Of a stretch of 64,000 nt of DNA, positions 49,198 to 57,743 are shown piece after piece. The position numbers and the translations under genes are program-made. Position 1 is the first letter of the stretch. Each line of letters opens with the position of its first letter. The notes under the pieces are model-generated. The model ran no database searches, had not been told where the DNA came from, and saw nothing but the letters and a program-made list of their open reading frames with translations. Origin of the DNA: Mycolicibacterium bacteremicum (GTDB taxonomy: Bacteria; Actinomycetota; Actinomycetes; Mycobacteriales; Mycobacteriaceae); contig NZ_MVHJ01000018.1 in assembly GCF_002086115.1 (NCBI RefSeq), positions 29,877-93,876 on the forward strand, in the 5' to 3' direction.

Positions 49198-51705
49198 TCA
49201 GTCCGGGCCGGCATCGATGAGCCGCACCACCGGCGAGCCCTCCTCATCGGAGGCCGCCAGATCGACCTCGGCCGTGATCGCCCAATCATGGTTACCCACA
49301 GGATCATCGAGGATCTGACGGACCTCCCACCGGTCGGCCTGCCGGTCGATGATCAGCAACGCCGGCCCGCGGGCGTCGGGACCGATGCCGACATCGTCGT
49401 ACTCGGCGTAGTACTCCGCGCCGGCCTGCGCCCAGCGCTCGGCGTGCCAGCCTGCGGCGGCGTCCAATTCGCCGAGCTCGGTATAGCGGCGGTGGGCGAA
49501 CAGTTCCACCCGCCGGAACAGGGCATTGCGCACCATTGCGGTGAAGGCCCGGGCGTTACCGGTCAGCGGGCGGGGGCGGGTCGGTACTGGTACCGGGATG
49601 TCGTGCGGCAGATCGGGACTGGTCAGCTGTTCCCACTCGTCGAGCAGGCTGGAATCGATCTGGCGGACGAGCTCGCCGAGCCACTCGACGATGTCGTGGA
49701 CCTCCTCGGTGCGCGCCGCCGTCGGCACTCCGGACCGCAGCGCCTTGAATGCGTCGGACAGGTAACGCAGCACCGCGCCTTCGGAGCGGGTCAACCCGTA
49801 CTGGCTGACGTACTCCCGGAAGGTCATGGCGCGCTCCCACATCTCGCGCACCACCGATTTCGGTGCCAGCGTGCCGTCGGCAGCCCACGGGTTGGTCTGC
49901 AGATACACCGCGAAGGTGTGCTCCAACAACTCCGCCAACGGTTTCGGATAACTGATCTCGTCGAGCAGTTCGAGGCGCTCGTCGTATTCGATGCCTTCGG
50001 CCTTCATCGCGGCGACCGCCTCACCGCGGGCCTTCTTCAGCTGGGCGGCCAGGATCTGCCGGGGATCCTCCAGCGTCGCCTCGATAACCGAAACCACATC
50101 CAGTGCATAGGTTTCGGAGTCGGCATCCAATACGTCGACAGCGACCAGCGCGAAGGTGGACAGCGGTTGGTTGAGCGCGAAGTCGGCCGGCAGATCCACC
50201 GTGAGCCGGTAGCGGCGCCCGTCGGGCTCGGGGGCGTCCAGGCGTTGCACGATCCCGGCCTGCAGCAGCGAGCGGGCGATGCCCAGGGTCTCGCGGATCA
50301 GCTTGAGCTGACGCTTGCGCGGTTCGTGATTGTCGGTGAGCAGTCGGCGCATCGCCTGGAACGGATCACCCGGCCGGTCCACGACGTCGAGGACCATGGC
50401 CGTGGAGACCCGCATGCTGCTGGTGAGTGCCTCGGGTGTGGCGTCCACCAGACGCGCCATGGTCTTCTCGCTCCACGGCACCATTCCTTCGGGTACCTTG
50501 CGTCGCACCAACTTCCGTCGCTTCTTCGGATCGTCGGCGACCTTGGCGAACTGTTTGAGGTTCTCGACCTCGTGCTCGGGTGCCTGCACCACGACATTGC
50601 CCACCGTGTCGAAACCGGCCCGCCCCGCCCGCCCGGCGATCTGATGGAACTCGCGGGCATTGAGCAATCGGGTGCGGGTCCCGTCGTATTTCGACAGTGC
50701 GGAGAACACCACCGTCCGGATCGGTACATTGATCCCCACGCCCAGGGTGTCCGTGCCGCAGATGACCTTCAACAGACCGGCCTGGGCCAACTGTTCGACC
50801 AGCCTGCGATATTTGGGCAGCATCCCGGCGTGGTGCACGCCGATGCCATGGCGCACCAACCGGGACAGCGTGGATCCGAATGCGGTGGAGAAGCGGAAGG
50901 CGCCGATGTGCTCGGCGATGGCCACCTTCTCCTCCTTGCTGGACACGTTCACACTCATCAACGCCTGCGCCCGCTCCAGCGCCGACGCCTGGGTGAAGTG
51001 CACCACGTACACCGGCGCCTGACGGCTGTCCAGCAGGTCGCCGATCGTCTCGTGCATCGGTGTGGTGGCGTAGGAGTAGTACAGCGGCACCGGACGCTGG
51101 GCGCCGGTCACCAACGCGGTGGGCCGACCGGTGCGCCGGGTCAGATCCGACCGCAGGAACGTGACATCGCCGAGTGTCGCCGACATCAGCAGGAACTGGG
51201 CGCGCGGTAGTTCCAGCAGCGGCACCTGCCAGGCCCAGCCGCGGTCCGGGTCGCCGTAGAAGTGGAACTCGTCCATCACCACCAGGCCGATGTCCGCATC
51301 GGCCCCCTCACGCAGGGCGATGTTGGCAAGGATCTCCGCGGTGCACGCGATGATCGGCGCGTCGGCGTTCACCGCGGCATCCCCGGTGAGCATCCCGACG
51401 TTCGCCGCGCCGAACACATCGCACAGCGCGAAGAACTTCTCGCTGACCAATGCCTTGATCGGTGCGGTGTAGAAGCTGACGCGGTCGCCGGCCAGCGCGG
51501 CGTAGATCGCTCCGGTGGCCACCAGCGACTTGCCCGAGCCGGTCGGCGTCGCCAGCACCACGTTGCTGCCGCTGACCAGCTCGATCAACGCCTCTTCCTG
51601 CGCCGGGTAGAGGTCGGTGCCGTTACCGGCGGCCCACTCGCCGAAGGCGGTGAACAGCGCATCGGGATCGGCATCGCGGTCGGGGCTCAGGGGAGTGGCG
51701 GTCAT
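49198..51705 (-). CDS. DEAD/DEAH-box RNA helicase, Ski2-like with DUF3516
   Basis: 835 residues from ATG 51705. Motifs in order: Q-like YPAQEEALIEL, I (Walker A) TPTGSGKS (~63-70), Ia APIKALVSEK, II DEFHFYGD, III SATLGD, IV-V GTDTLGVGINVPI, VI QIAGRAGRAGFD. The C-terminal ~400 residues match DUF3516 of actinobacterial helicases. It should unwind RNA or RNA-DNA in the cytosol. Motif II is D-E-F-H instead of D-E-V-H/D-E-A-H. Genes near it do not suggest a partner. Confidence 0.92.
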   Translation of the reverse strand: MTATPLSPDRDADPDALFTAFGEWAAGNGTDLYPAQEEALIELVSGSNVVLATPTGSGKSLVATGAIYAALAGDRVSFYTAPIKALVSEKFFALCDVFGAANVGMLTGDAAVNADAPIIACTAEILANIALREGADADIGLVVMDEFHFYGDPDRGWAWQVPLLELPRAQFLLMSATLGDVTFLRSDLTRRTGRPTALVTGAQRPVPLYYSYATTPMHETIGDLLDSRQAPVYVVHFTQASALERAQALMSVNVSSKEEKVAIAEHIGAFRFSTAFGSTLSRLVRHGIGVHHAGMLPKYRRLVEQLAQAGLLKVICGTDTLGVGINVPIRTVVFSALSKYDGTRTRLLNAREFHQIAGRAGRAGFDTVGNVVVQAPEHEVENLKQFAKVADDPKKRRKLVRRKVPEGMVPWSEKTMARLVDATPEALTSSMRVSTAMVLDVVDRPGDPFQAMRRLLTDNHEPRKRQLKLIRETLGIARSLLQAGIVQRLDAPEPDGRRYRLTVDLPADFALNQPLSTFALVAVDVLDADSETYALDVVSVIEATLEDPRQILAAQLKKARGEAVAAMKAEGIEYDERLELLDEISYPKPLAELLEHTFAVYLQTNPWAADGTLAPKSVVREMWERAMTFREYVSQYGLTRSEGAVLRYLSDAFKALRSGVPTAARTEEVHDIVEWLGELVRQIDSSLLDEWEQLTSPDLPHDIPVPVPTRPRPLTGNARAFTAMVRNALFRRVELFAHRRYTELGELDAAAGWHAERWAQAGAEYYAEYDDVGIGPDARGPALLIIDRQADRWEVRQILDDPVGNHDWAITAEVDLAASDEEGSPVVRLIDAGPD

Positions 51706-51761
51706 CGTGGCACCAGCCTGCCCTTTCGACGTCGGCACCCGGTAGGCGGGGCGGTCGGCCC

Positions 51762-52364
51762 TCAGCCCAGCTTGATCGCCGACAGGTACATCTCGACGAT
51801 CGGCCGGTACAGGTCGACGTCGTCGAGTTGACTGCCGAGCACCACCGCGTCACTGGTGGCGACGAGCACCTGGGCGAACGTCAGCGGTGGGATCAGCAGC
51901 GTCGCGCCGAGGCGCTGCATGCCCTCGCTGATGAACGTGCTCAGGGCCTCGACCACCTCGGACCGCTTACCGGCGACCCGTTCCCGGGCCTCCGGATTGC
52001 GCAGCAGATAGAGCGTGAACTCGTGGCCGAGCGCGCTGTGTTCGGCGCCGCGATCCAGGCTGAGCTGCCGCCACCGGTCGGCGATGGCGTCGAGTTCGGG
52101 CGCGCCGACCTCGGTCGCCGTGGAGAGCACCTCGGCGAAGTTCTCGAAATAGCGCCGCCAGTAGCGGTCACTGACCGCGAAGAACAGGTCCTCCTTGGTG
52201 GCGAAGTGCTTGTAGATCGCCCCCTTGGTGTAGCCGGCGGCGCGGGCGATGTCATCGAGGCTGGCCGGCGCAAAACCTTTGTCGGCGAACACCTCCTCGG
52301 CGGCGTCCAGCAGCAGGGCGCGGGTGCGTTCCAAGCGTTTCTCGCGCGTCCACTGCTCGACCAT
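51762..52364 (-). CDS. TetR-family regulator of the AveC-NorQ-NorD cluster
   Basis: 200 residues from ATG 52364. HTH at ~15-58 (LLLDAAEEVFADKGFAPASLDDIARAAGYTKGAIYKHFATKEDLF, a standard TetR pattern). The C-terminal ligand pocket domain is unclassified. It is divergent from the AveC-like gene across 69 bp with a GATAC/GTATC palindrome, so it very likely represses that operon. Confidence 0.88.
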   Translation of the reverse strand: MVEQWTREKRLERTRALLLDAAEEVFADKGFAPASLDDIARAAGYTKGAIYKHFATKEDLFFAVSDRYWRRYFENFAEVLSTATEVGAPELDAIADRWRQLSLDRGAEHSALGHEFTLYLLRNPEARERVAGKRSEVVEALSTFISEGMQRLGATLLIPPLTFAQVLVATSDAVVLGSQLDDVDLYRPIVEMYLSAIKLG

Positions 52365-52409
52365 GAGGGCCAGTCTGGCACAGAATCCAAGAAACCCTTG
52401 AGTTACTCA

Positions 52410-52425
52410 GATACTGGTTGGTATC
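52410..52425. promoter_or_regulatory. TetR operator palindrome
   Basis: GATAC-TGGTTG-GTATC, 9 nt before ATG 52434. Its position would block RNA polymerase at the start of the AveC-like gene. Confidence 0.6.
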
Positions 52426-52433
52426 TTCACCGG

Positions 52434-53600
52434 ATGAGCAACCTGCCGAAAAACGCCGGCATCACCGAATCCCTCAGTGACACAGCGCTACCCGTCGAGC
52501 GCCCGCCGGGGACATCGAATCGGGTCAAGGTGCTGGCCGGTATCGGCGCCGCGATACTGGCGCTGCAGATCTATGTCTGGATCCGGTGGATCACCGGGCC
52601 ATACTTCGAGCGGGTTCCCCAGGGGCCCAGCGAGCCGCCGCTGTACATGAAGATCCCGTTGATCGCCAATGCGGTGATCCTCTGGCTGGCGCTGCCTTTC
52701 GCCCTGTGGTTCTTCCTGATCAAGCCGTGGCGCCAGGAACGCCGGATCTCCCTGGACGGCATGCTGCTGGTGTCGATGGGCCTGATGTTCTTCCAGGACC
52801 CGTTCCTGAACTACTTCAACACCTGGTGCACCTACAACACCTGGCTGTGGAACCGCGGGTCGTGGGCGCCCTATCTGCCGGGCACGACCAACACCGAGCA
52901 TCCGGGCGCGATGGTCGCCGAACCGCTGCTGACCAACGCGCCCGGCTACGCCTACGGCGTCCTGCTCATCACCATCATCGGCTGCGTGCTCATGCGCAAG
53001 ATCAAGGCGCGCTGGCCCAACATCAGCAATTTCCGGCTGATCATGATCACCTACGCCATCGCCTTCGTCTTCGACTTCGTGATGGAGGCTCTGGTCCTGC
53101 TGCCCACCGGCCTGTACACCTATCCCGGCGCCATTCAGGCGGTGTCGTTCAACGCGGGTACCTATTACCAGTGGCCGGTCTACGAGGGCCTGATGTGGGG
53201 TGGCGTGCAGACCGCGCTGTGCTGTCTGCGCTACTTCACCGATGACCGCGGCCGCACCGTCATGGAACGCGGACTCGACAGTCTGCGTGGCGGCTTCGTG
53301 CGCCAACAGTTCACCCGGTTCCTGGCGATCTTCGCCGGTGTCAGCGCGTGTTTCTTCTTCTTCTACAACGTGCCGGCCATCTACCTCGGTATGCACGCCG
53401 ACCCGTGGCCCGAGGACCACCAGAAGCGGTCCTACTTCAACGGTGGCATCTGCGGAGAGGGCACCGACCGACCCTGCCCGCACCCCGATCTGCCGATGCA
53501 ACGCAACGATTCCGGCTACATCGACAGCGCCGGCGAACTCGTGCTCCCCGAGGGCGCGACCGTGCCGACCACCGTGCCCTTCGAACGGCCGGCCGGATGA
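52434..53600 (+). CDS. AveC-like integral membrane protein (spirocyclase family)
   Basis: 388 residues, with about 6-8 hydrophobic segments (LAGIGAAILALQIYVWIRW; IANAVILWLALPFALWFFLI; YGVLLITIIGCVLM; LIMITYAIAFVFDFVMEALVLL; FLAIFAGVSACFFFFYNVPA). Conserved polar stretches between helices (MFFQDPFLNYFNTWCTYN; YEGLMWG) match the AveC group, named after the avermectin spirocyclase. Mycobacteria have many copies with unknown substrates. First gene of a three-gene operon with ATGA coupling to the AAA+ gene. Confidence 0.8.
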   Translation: MSNLPKNAGITESLSDTALPVERPPGTSNRVKVLAGIGAAILALQIYVWIRWITGPYFERVPQGPSEPPLYMKIPLIANAVILWLALPFALWFFLIKPWRQERRISLDGMLLVSMGLMFFQDPFLNYFNTWCTYNTWLWNRGSWAPYLPGTTNTEHPGAMVAEPLLTNAPGYAYGVLLITIIGCVLMRKIKARWPNISNFRLIMITYAIAFVFDFVMEALVLLPTGLYTYPGAIQAVSFNAGTYYQWPVYEGLMWGGVQTALCCLRYFTDDRGRTVMERGLDSLRGGFVRQQFTRFLAIFAGVSACFFFFYNVPAIYLGMHADPWPEDHQKRSYFNGGICGEGTDRPCPHPDLPMQRNDSGYIDSAGELVLPEGATVPTTVPFERPAG

Positions 53601-54394
53601 TCGAAACCTCTGTTCGCGCACCGTATTACCGGGCAGCCGGCGACGAGGCGCAGGTCTTCCGGGCCGCCGCCCGGCGGGGTTCCCCGATCCTGTTGAAGGG
53701 TCCCACCGGTTGCGGCAAGACCCGCTTCGTGGCCGCCATGGCGCACGAACTGGGCCGCGAACTCGTCACCGTCGCCGGACACGAGGACCTGACATCGGCG
53801 GATCTGGTCGGACGGTTCCTGCTCAAGGGCGGGGAGACCGTCTGGGTGGACGGACCGCTGACCCGGGCGGTGCGCGGGGGCGCCATCTTCTACCTCGACG
53901 AGGTGGTCGAGGCGCGGCAGGACACCACCGTGGTCATCCACCCACTCGCCGATCACCGCCGCGAACTGCCCGTCGACCGGCTCGGCGTGACACTGTCCGC
54001 GGCGCCCGGATTCCAGCTCGTGATCTCCTACAACCCCGGCTATCAGAGTGTGCTGAAGAGCCTCAAGGAGTCCACCCGGCAACGATTCGTCGCCATCGAA
54101 CTGGGGTTTCCGCCCGCACAGATCGAGACCGAGGTGGTCGCATACGAGGCCGGAATCGAACCGGGGACCGCGCGCATCCTGGTCGACCTGGCCAACACCA
54201 TCCGCCATCTCGACGGGTCACCGCTGCGTGAGGTGGCGTCCACCCGGATGCTCATCCTCACCGGCGGGTTGGTCGCCGAAGGCCTGAGCCTGCGCAGCGC
54301 CGTGCAGGCCGCCATGGTCCAGGTGCTCTCCGATGACGCCGACATCGTGCGGGGCCTCGGCGAACTGGTCGACGCGACGCTGCCACGCGCGTGA
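53597..54394 (+). CDS. CbbQ/NirQ/NorQ-type AAA+ ATPase
   Basis: 265 residues: Walker A KGPTGCGKTRFVAAM (~34-48), Walker B AIFYLDEVVEARQD, sensor-1 VISYNPGYQ, and the usual STRQRFVAIEL. CbbQ/NorQ motors pair with CbbO/NorD vWA proteins to remodel Rubisco or to mature nitric-oxide reductase. Its partner is the next gene, overlapping by 4 nt; its usual clients are absent from this window, so the AveC-like protein is the natural candidate client. Confidence 0.9.
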   Translation: MIETSVRAPYYRAAGDEAQVFRAAARRGSPILLKGPTGCGKTRFVAAMAHELGRELVTVAGHEDLTSADLVGRFLLKGGETVWVDGPLTRAVRGGAIFYLDEVVEARQDTTVVIHPLADHRRELPVDRLGVTLSAAPGFQLVISYNPGYQSVLKSLKESTRQRFVAIELGFPPAQIETEVVAYEAGIEPGTARILVDLANTIRHLDGSPLREVASTRMLILTGGLVAEGLSLRSAVQAAMVQVLSDDADIVRGLGELVDATLPRA

Positions 54395-56025
54395 CCGATC
54401 CGGCCGCGTTGCGGTTGCTGGCCACCGCGGTGGCCGGCAGAGCCGTCGAGGTGGCGCATGCCGCACCCGGACAGCAGGCCCACACCGACGGCCGGGTCAT
54501 CTACGTCACTGCGGGCCCGGCGGAGCGGCAACGCCGTGAGATGTTGCTGCAGGGCGCCCTTCTGGGCGCCGGCAGCCTGCACCGGCGGTACCTGACGGCC
54601 TTGCGTAACCGGCCGGTGACGGCGCGGCGGTATCTGTCGCTGGAGGGGCGGCGGGCACTCGCCGAGATGTCGGCCCGGTTTCCGCTCGCCGCGGCGCTGG
54701 GAGCGGACCCGCCGGCCACCGCGAGCAGCGCGGAGTCTCTTCGGGTCGCTCGCAGCCGCCGACACGTCCAGGAACCGCCGGACTGGTTCGGTGTCCTGCG
54801 GCCGACCGGCGTGCAGGGCGCGCCGGCAGGCCCCGATACCCCGGCCGCCGGTACCGAGGGCGAGGTGACGGTCACCGAGGGCGACACCGAGAGCGATCGC
54901 GAACCCGGCGGGCCGAGCCGGATCCTGAAACTGTTCGAGGCACCGGTCAATTCGCGGGCGTTGTCGGAACTGTTGCGCACGCTGTTCGGTGGGGCACGGG
55001 CCGCGGTCGAGGGCACCGCCGGTGCGGAGCTGCAGGTGGGGTCGACCCGCCAGGCCGGGAAACCGGGTCGCGACGCGCGGCCGACGGCCACCCGGATCCA
55101 CTTCACCTCGCGGGAGCGGCCGGGCGCCGCCATCGGCGTGGGCGGCGCGGTGTATCCGGAGTGGGACGTCCACGCCGGGCGCTACCGGCCGGACTGGTGC
55201 CGCGTCATCGACTTCCCGCTGACGACGGCCGCCGATATCACCGCCGCCGAGGTCGTCGACGATAGGGTGCTCAGAGCGCGACTGGCGCGAGTGGGGTTGG
55301 GCCCCAGATTGTTACGCGGTCGCGCCGACGGCGATGACCTCGATGTCGAGGCACTCATCTCGCTGTGCGTCGATCTGCGGTCGGGATTCTCCCCGCCCGA
55401 GCACATCTATCTCGAACGCCGCACACTGGAACGCAATCTCGGCGTGCTCATCCTGGTCGACGCCTCCGGGTCGGCGACCGACGCCGATCTAGATGGTCTC
55501 GCCGTGCTCGACCATCAGCGCCGGGCCGCGGCCACCATCGCCGCGACCCTGGAGGAACTCGGCGACCGGGTGGCCGTCTACGCGTTCCGGTCCCAGGGGC
55601 GTGGCGCCGTCCACCTGCCGGCCATCAAGACCTTCGAGCAACGTTTCGGCGCGGCCGGGCGGGCCCGGCTCAACCAGCTGCAGCCGTCCGGGTACACCCG
55701 CCTCGGCGCGGCTGTCCGTGGAGCGGGCGAGATCCTGAAGACCCAGGCCGGTACCCCGAACCGGCTCCTCGTTGTGCTCTCCGACGGCTTCCCCTATGAC
55801 AACGGCTACGAAGGGCGCTACGCCGAGGCTGACACCGCCAGGGCGTTGGCGGAGTTGCGCGCCGACGGAGTGGCGTGCCTGTGCCTGTCGATCGGCGGCG
55901 AGGTTCCGGGCGCGGCGGTGTTCGGCTCGGCCTGCCATGCCGGCGGCGCCTCGCTCGCCGAGCTCAGCCCACGGATGGATGAACTGTTCCTGACGGCGTT
56001 GCGCGAGCTCGCCGCGCCGTTGTGA
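54391..56025 (+). CDS. NorD/CbbO-type vWA protein
   Basis: 544 residues from GTG 54391 (GTGA overlap). The C-terminal ~200 residues form a vWA domain with an intact MIDAS D-A-S-G-S (VLILVDASGSATDAD, ~355), a Thr (SGYTRLGAAVRGAG) and Asp (VLSDGFPYDN) at the other metal positions. The N-terminal part is the helical NorD/CbbO segment, with an acidic, likely flexible insert near 150-185. It should act as adaptor between the AAA+ motor and its client. Confidence 0.9.
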   Translation: MTDPAALRLLATAVAGRAVEVAHAAPGQQAHTDGRVIYVTAGPAERQRREMLLQGALLGAGSLHRRYLTALRNRPVTARRYLSLEGRRALAEMSARFPLAAALGADPPATASSAESLRVARSRRHVQEPPDWFGVLRPTGVQGAPAGPDTPAAGTEGEVTVTEGDTESDREPGGPSRILKLFEAPVNSRALSELLRTLFGGARAAVEGTAGAELQVGSTRQAGKPGRDARPTATRIHFTSRERPGAAIGVGGAVYPEWDVHAGRYRPDWCRVIDFPLTTAADITAAEVVDDRVLRARLARVGLGPRLLRGRADGDDLDVEALISLCVDLRSGFSPPEHIYLERRTLERNLGVLILVDASGSATDADLDGLAVLDHQRRAAATIAATLEELGDRVAVYAFRSQGRGAVHLPAIKTFEQRFGAAGRARLNQLQPSGYTRLGAAVRGAGEILKTQAGTPNRLLVVLSDGFPYDNGYEGRYAEADTARALAELRADGVACLCLSIGGEVPGAAVFGSACHAGGASLAELSPRMDELFLTALRELAAPL

Positions 56026-56037
56026 AGACCGGGGGCG

Positions 56038-56056
56038 GACTACGGACTTTCAAGGG
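56038..56056 (+). repeat. Upstream motif, copy 1 (GACTACGGACTTTCAAGGG)
   Basis: A 19-bp element 66 nt before the SDR gene at 56123; it differs by only two bases from the copy at 57690-57708. Probably a shared regulatory element. Confidence 0.5.
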
Positions 56057-56122
56057 CTGCCGGGCGGCGCCATGACGTGACGCTGGAGGGGACAGTTCGC
56101 CAACCCGAAGGGCTCTCCCACC

Positions 56123-56881
56123 ATGAACGTTCCCGCGCTCACGATCGTCGTCATCGGCGGTACCGGTCTGATCGGCTCGAAAGTCGTCGCCAAGCTCGGC
56201 GCACTCGGCCACCGGGCGGTCGCCGCGTCACCCAGCTCGGGGGTGGACACCATCAGCGGTGCCGGGGTGGCTGCGGCTCTCGCCGGTGCCGACGTCGTCG
56301 TCGACGTCACCAACTCACCGTCCTTCGCCGATGACGACGTGCTGGCCTTCTTCACCACGTCCACGGCCACTCTGCTGGCCGCCGAGCGGGAACAGGGGGT
56401 CGGTCACCATGTGGCCCTGTCGGTCGTGGGTGCGGCCGGGGTGCCCGACAGCGGGTACATGCGCGCGAAGGTCGCGCAGGAGAAGCTGATCGCCGACTCC
56501 GGGATCCCCCATACGATCGTGCGGGCCACCCAGTTCTACGAATTCGTCGAGGCGATCGCGGGTTCGGCCACCGACGGTGAGGTCGTCCGGTTGCCGCACG
56601 CGGCCATGCAGCCCATCGCCGCCGAGGATGTCGCCACCGGCGTCACCCGCGCCGCCGTCGGCGCCCCGGTCGATGGTGCGGTGGAGATCGCCGGGCCGGA
56701 GAAGATCGCGATGGACGATTTCGTCCGCACCGGTCTGGCCGCCAAGGGTGACACCCGCCGGGTCGTCACCGACGCACGCGCACCGTACTTCGGTGCCGTG
56801 ATCGAGGACCACAGCATCGTTCCCGCCGGTGCGGCGGTCACGGTGTTCGATACCACGTTCGCGCAGTGGCTGTCGGCCTGA
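56123..56881 (+). CDS. NmrA-like NAD(P)-binding protein, paralogue 1
   Basis: 252 residues. Rossmann motif IVVIGGTGLIGSKVVAKL (~8-25), VGHHVALSVVGAAGVPDSGYM (~93), HTIVRATQFYEFVEAIA and IAGPEKIAMDDFV near the end. It is clearly related to the C-terminal domain of the cupin fusion at 22306 (shared patterns VVDVTNSPSFADDD/VIDVLNSPTMDDD and TIVRATQF). The Y-x3-K of classic SDRs is not obvious, as in other NmrA-type reductases. Followed after 18 nt by a second paralogue. Confidence 0.82.
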   Translation: MNVPALTIVVIGGTGLIGSKVVAKLGALGHRAVAASPSSGVDTISGAGVAAALAGADVVVDVTNSPSFADDDVLAFFTTSTATLLAAEREQGVGHHVALSVVGAAGVPDSGYMRAKVAQEKLIADSGIPHTIVRATQFYEFVEAIAGSATDGEVVRLPHAAMQPIAAEDVATGVTRAAVGAPVDGAVEIAGPEKIAMDDFVRTGLAAKGDTRRVVTDARAPYFGAVIEDHSIVPAGAAVTVFDTTFAQWLSA

Positions 56882-56899
56882 CCTTCCGACAGTCCGCGG

Positions 56900-57658
56900 G
56901 TGCGCATCGTCGTGGTGGGCGGTACCGGCCGGGTGGGCTCGAAGGTGGTGCAGCAATTGGTGACCCGCGGACACGAGGTGGTGGCCGCGGCGCCGTCCAC
57001 CGGCGTGGACGCCGTCTCCACCGCGGGGCTTTCCGCGGTACTGGACGGTGCCGCGGTGGTGGTGGACACCTCGAACCTGCCCTCGTCGGACAGCGACGCG
57101 GCGCGTGAATTCTTCGTCACCGCCACGCTGAACCTGCTGTCGGCAGGGGAGCGGGCCGGGGTGGGTCATCACGTCGTGCTGTCCATGGTCGGGATCGACA
57201 GGCTGGCGGCGGTCAGCGGGTATCACGCCGCGAAACTGCTGCAGGAACACCTGGTGGCGGCCGGGCCGCTGCCGTTCACCATCGTGCGCTCCACGCCGTG
57301 CTTCGAATCGGTGCTCGGCGCGGTGGAATCCGGCCGCCGCGGACCCGTCCTGCGCCTGCCGCCGGCGCTGGTCCAACCGATCGCGAGCGCCGACGCCGCC
57401 GAAGCGCTGGCCGTGGCGGCGGTCGGTGCCCCTGTCACCGATGTCGTCGAGGTCAGCGGACCGCGCACCTACCGGCTCGACGCCATGGTGCGGACCGCCC
57501 TCGTCGCGCGCGGCGACCGGCGCCGGGTCATCGCCGATCCATCGGCGCCCCTCGGTGAGATCCCGGTCGGCGAGCGGACCCTGTTGCCCGGCAGCGGTGC
57601 GGTGCGCTTCGAAACCCGATTCGAGGACTGGCTGATTCGCAGCATCATCGGGCGGTGA
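56900..57658 (+). CDS. NmrA-like NAD(P)-binding protein, paralogue 2
   Basis: 252 residues from GTG 56900, the same length as its neighbour and similar along its whole length (IVVVGGTGRVGSKVVQQL; AAREFFVTATLNLLSAGERAGVGHH; FTIVRSTPCFESV). A tandem duplication that has diverged; the substrate sides differ more than the cofactor side. Together with 56123 it forms a two-gene operon. Confidence 0.82.
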   Translation: MRIVVVGGTGRVGSKVVQQLVTRGHEVVAAAPSTGVDAVSTAGLSAVLDGAAVVVDTSNLPSSDSDAAREFFVTATLNLLSAGERAGVGHHVVLSMVGIDRLAAVSGYHAAKLLQEHLVAAGPLPFTIVRSTPCFESVLGAVESGRRGPVLRLPPALVQPIASADAAEALAVAAVGAPVTDVVEVSGPRTYRLDAMVRTALVARGDRRRVIADPSAPLGEIPVGERTLLPGSGAVRFETRFEDWLIRSIIGR

Positions 57659-57689
57659 GCAGGACTCACGGGGAGCGGGGCGTCCGGCA

Positions 57690-57708
57690 GACTACGGATG
57701 TTCAAGGG
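57690..57708 (+). repeat. Upstream motif, copy 2 (GACTACGGATGTTCAAGGG)
   Basis: 35 nt before ATG 57744; near-identical to the copy at 56038-56056. Confidence 0.5.
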
Positions 57709-57743
57709 TCCGGCTCCGCCGCGCAGCTGCCAGGGTCGAAACC

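Noticed and set aside
49183..51210. 675-codon plus-strand frame opposite the helicase
   Set aside because: An antisense shadow of the GC-rich helicase gene; rich in Gly/Arg/His/Gln with no recognisable domain.
51762..56025. Nitric-oxide reductase or Rubisco locus
   Set aside because: The NorQ/NorD-type genes suggested this, but no norB/norC or cbbL/cbbS gene is in the window.
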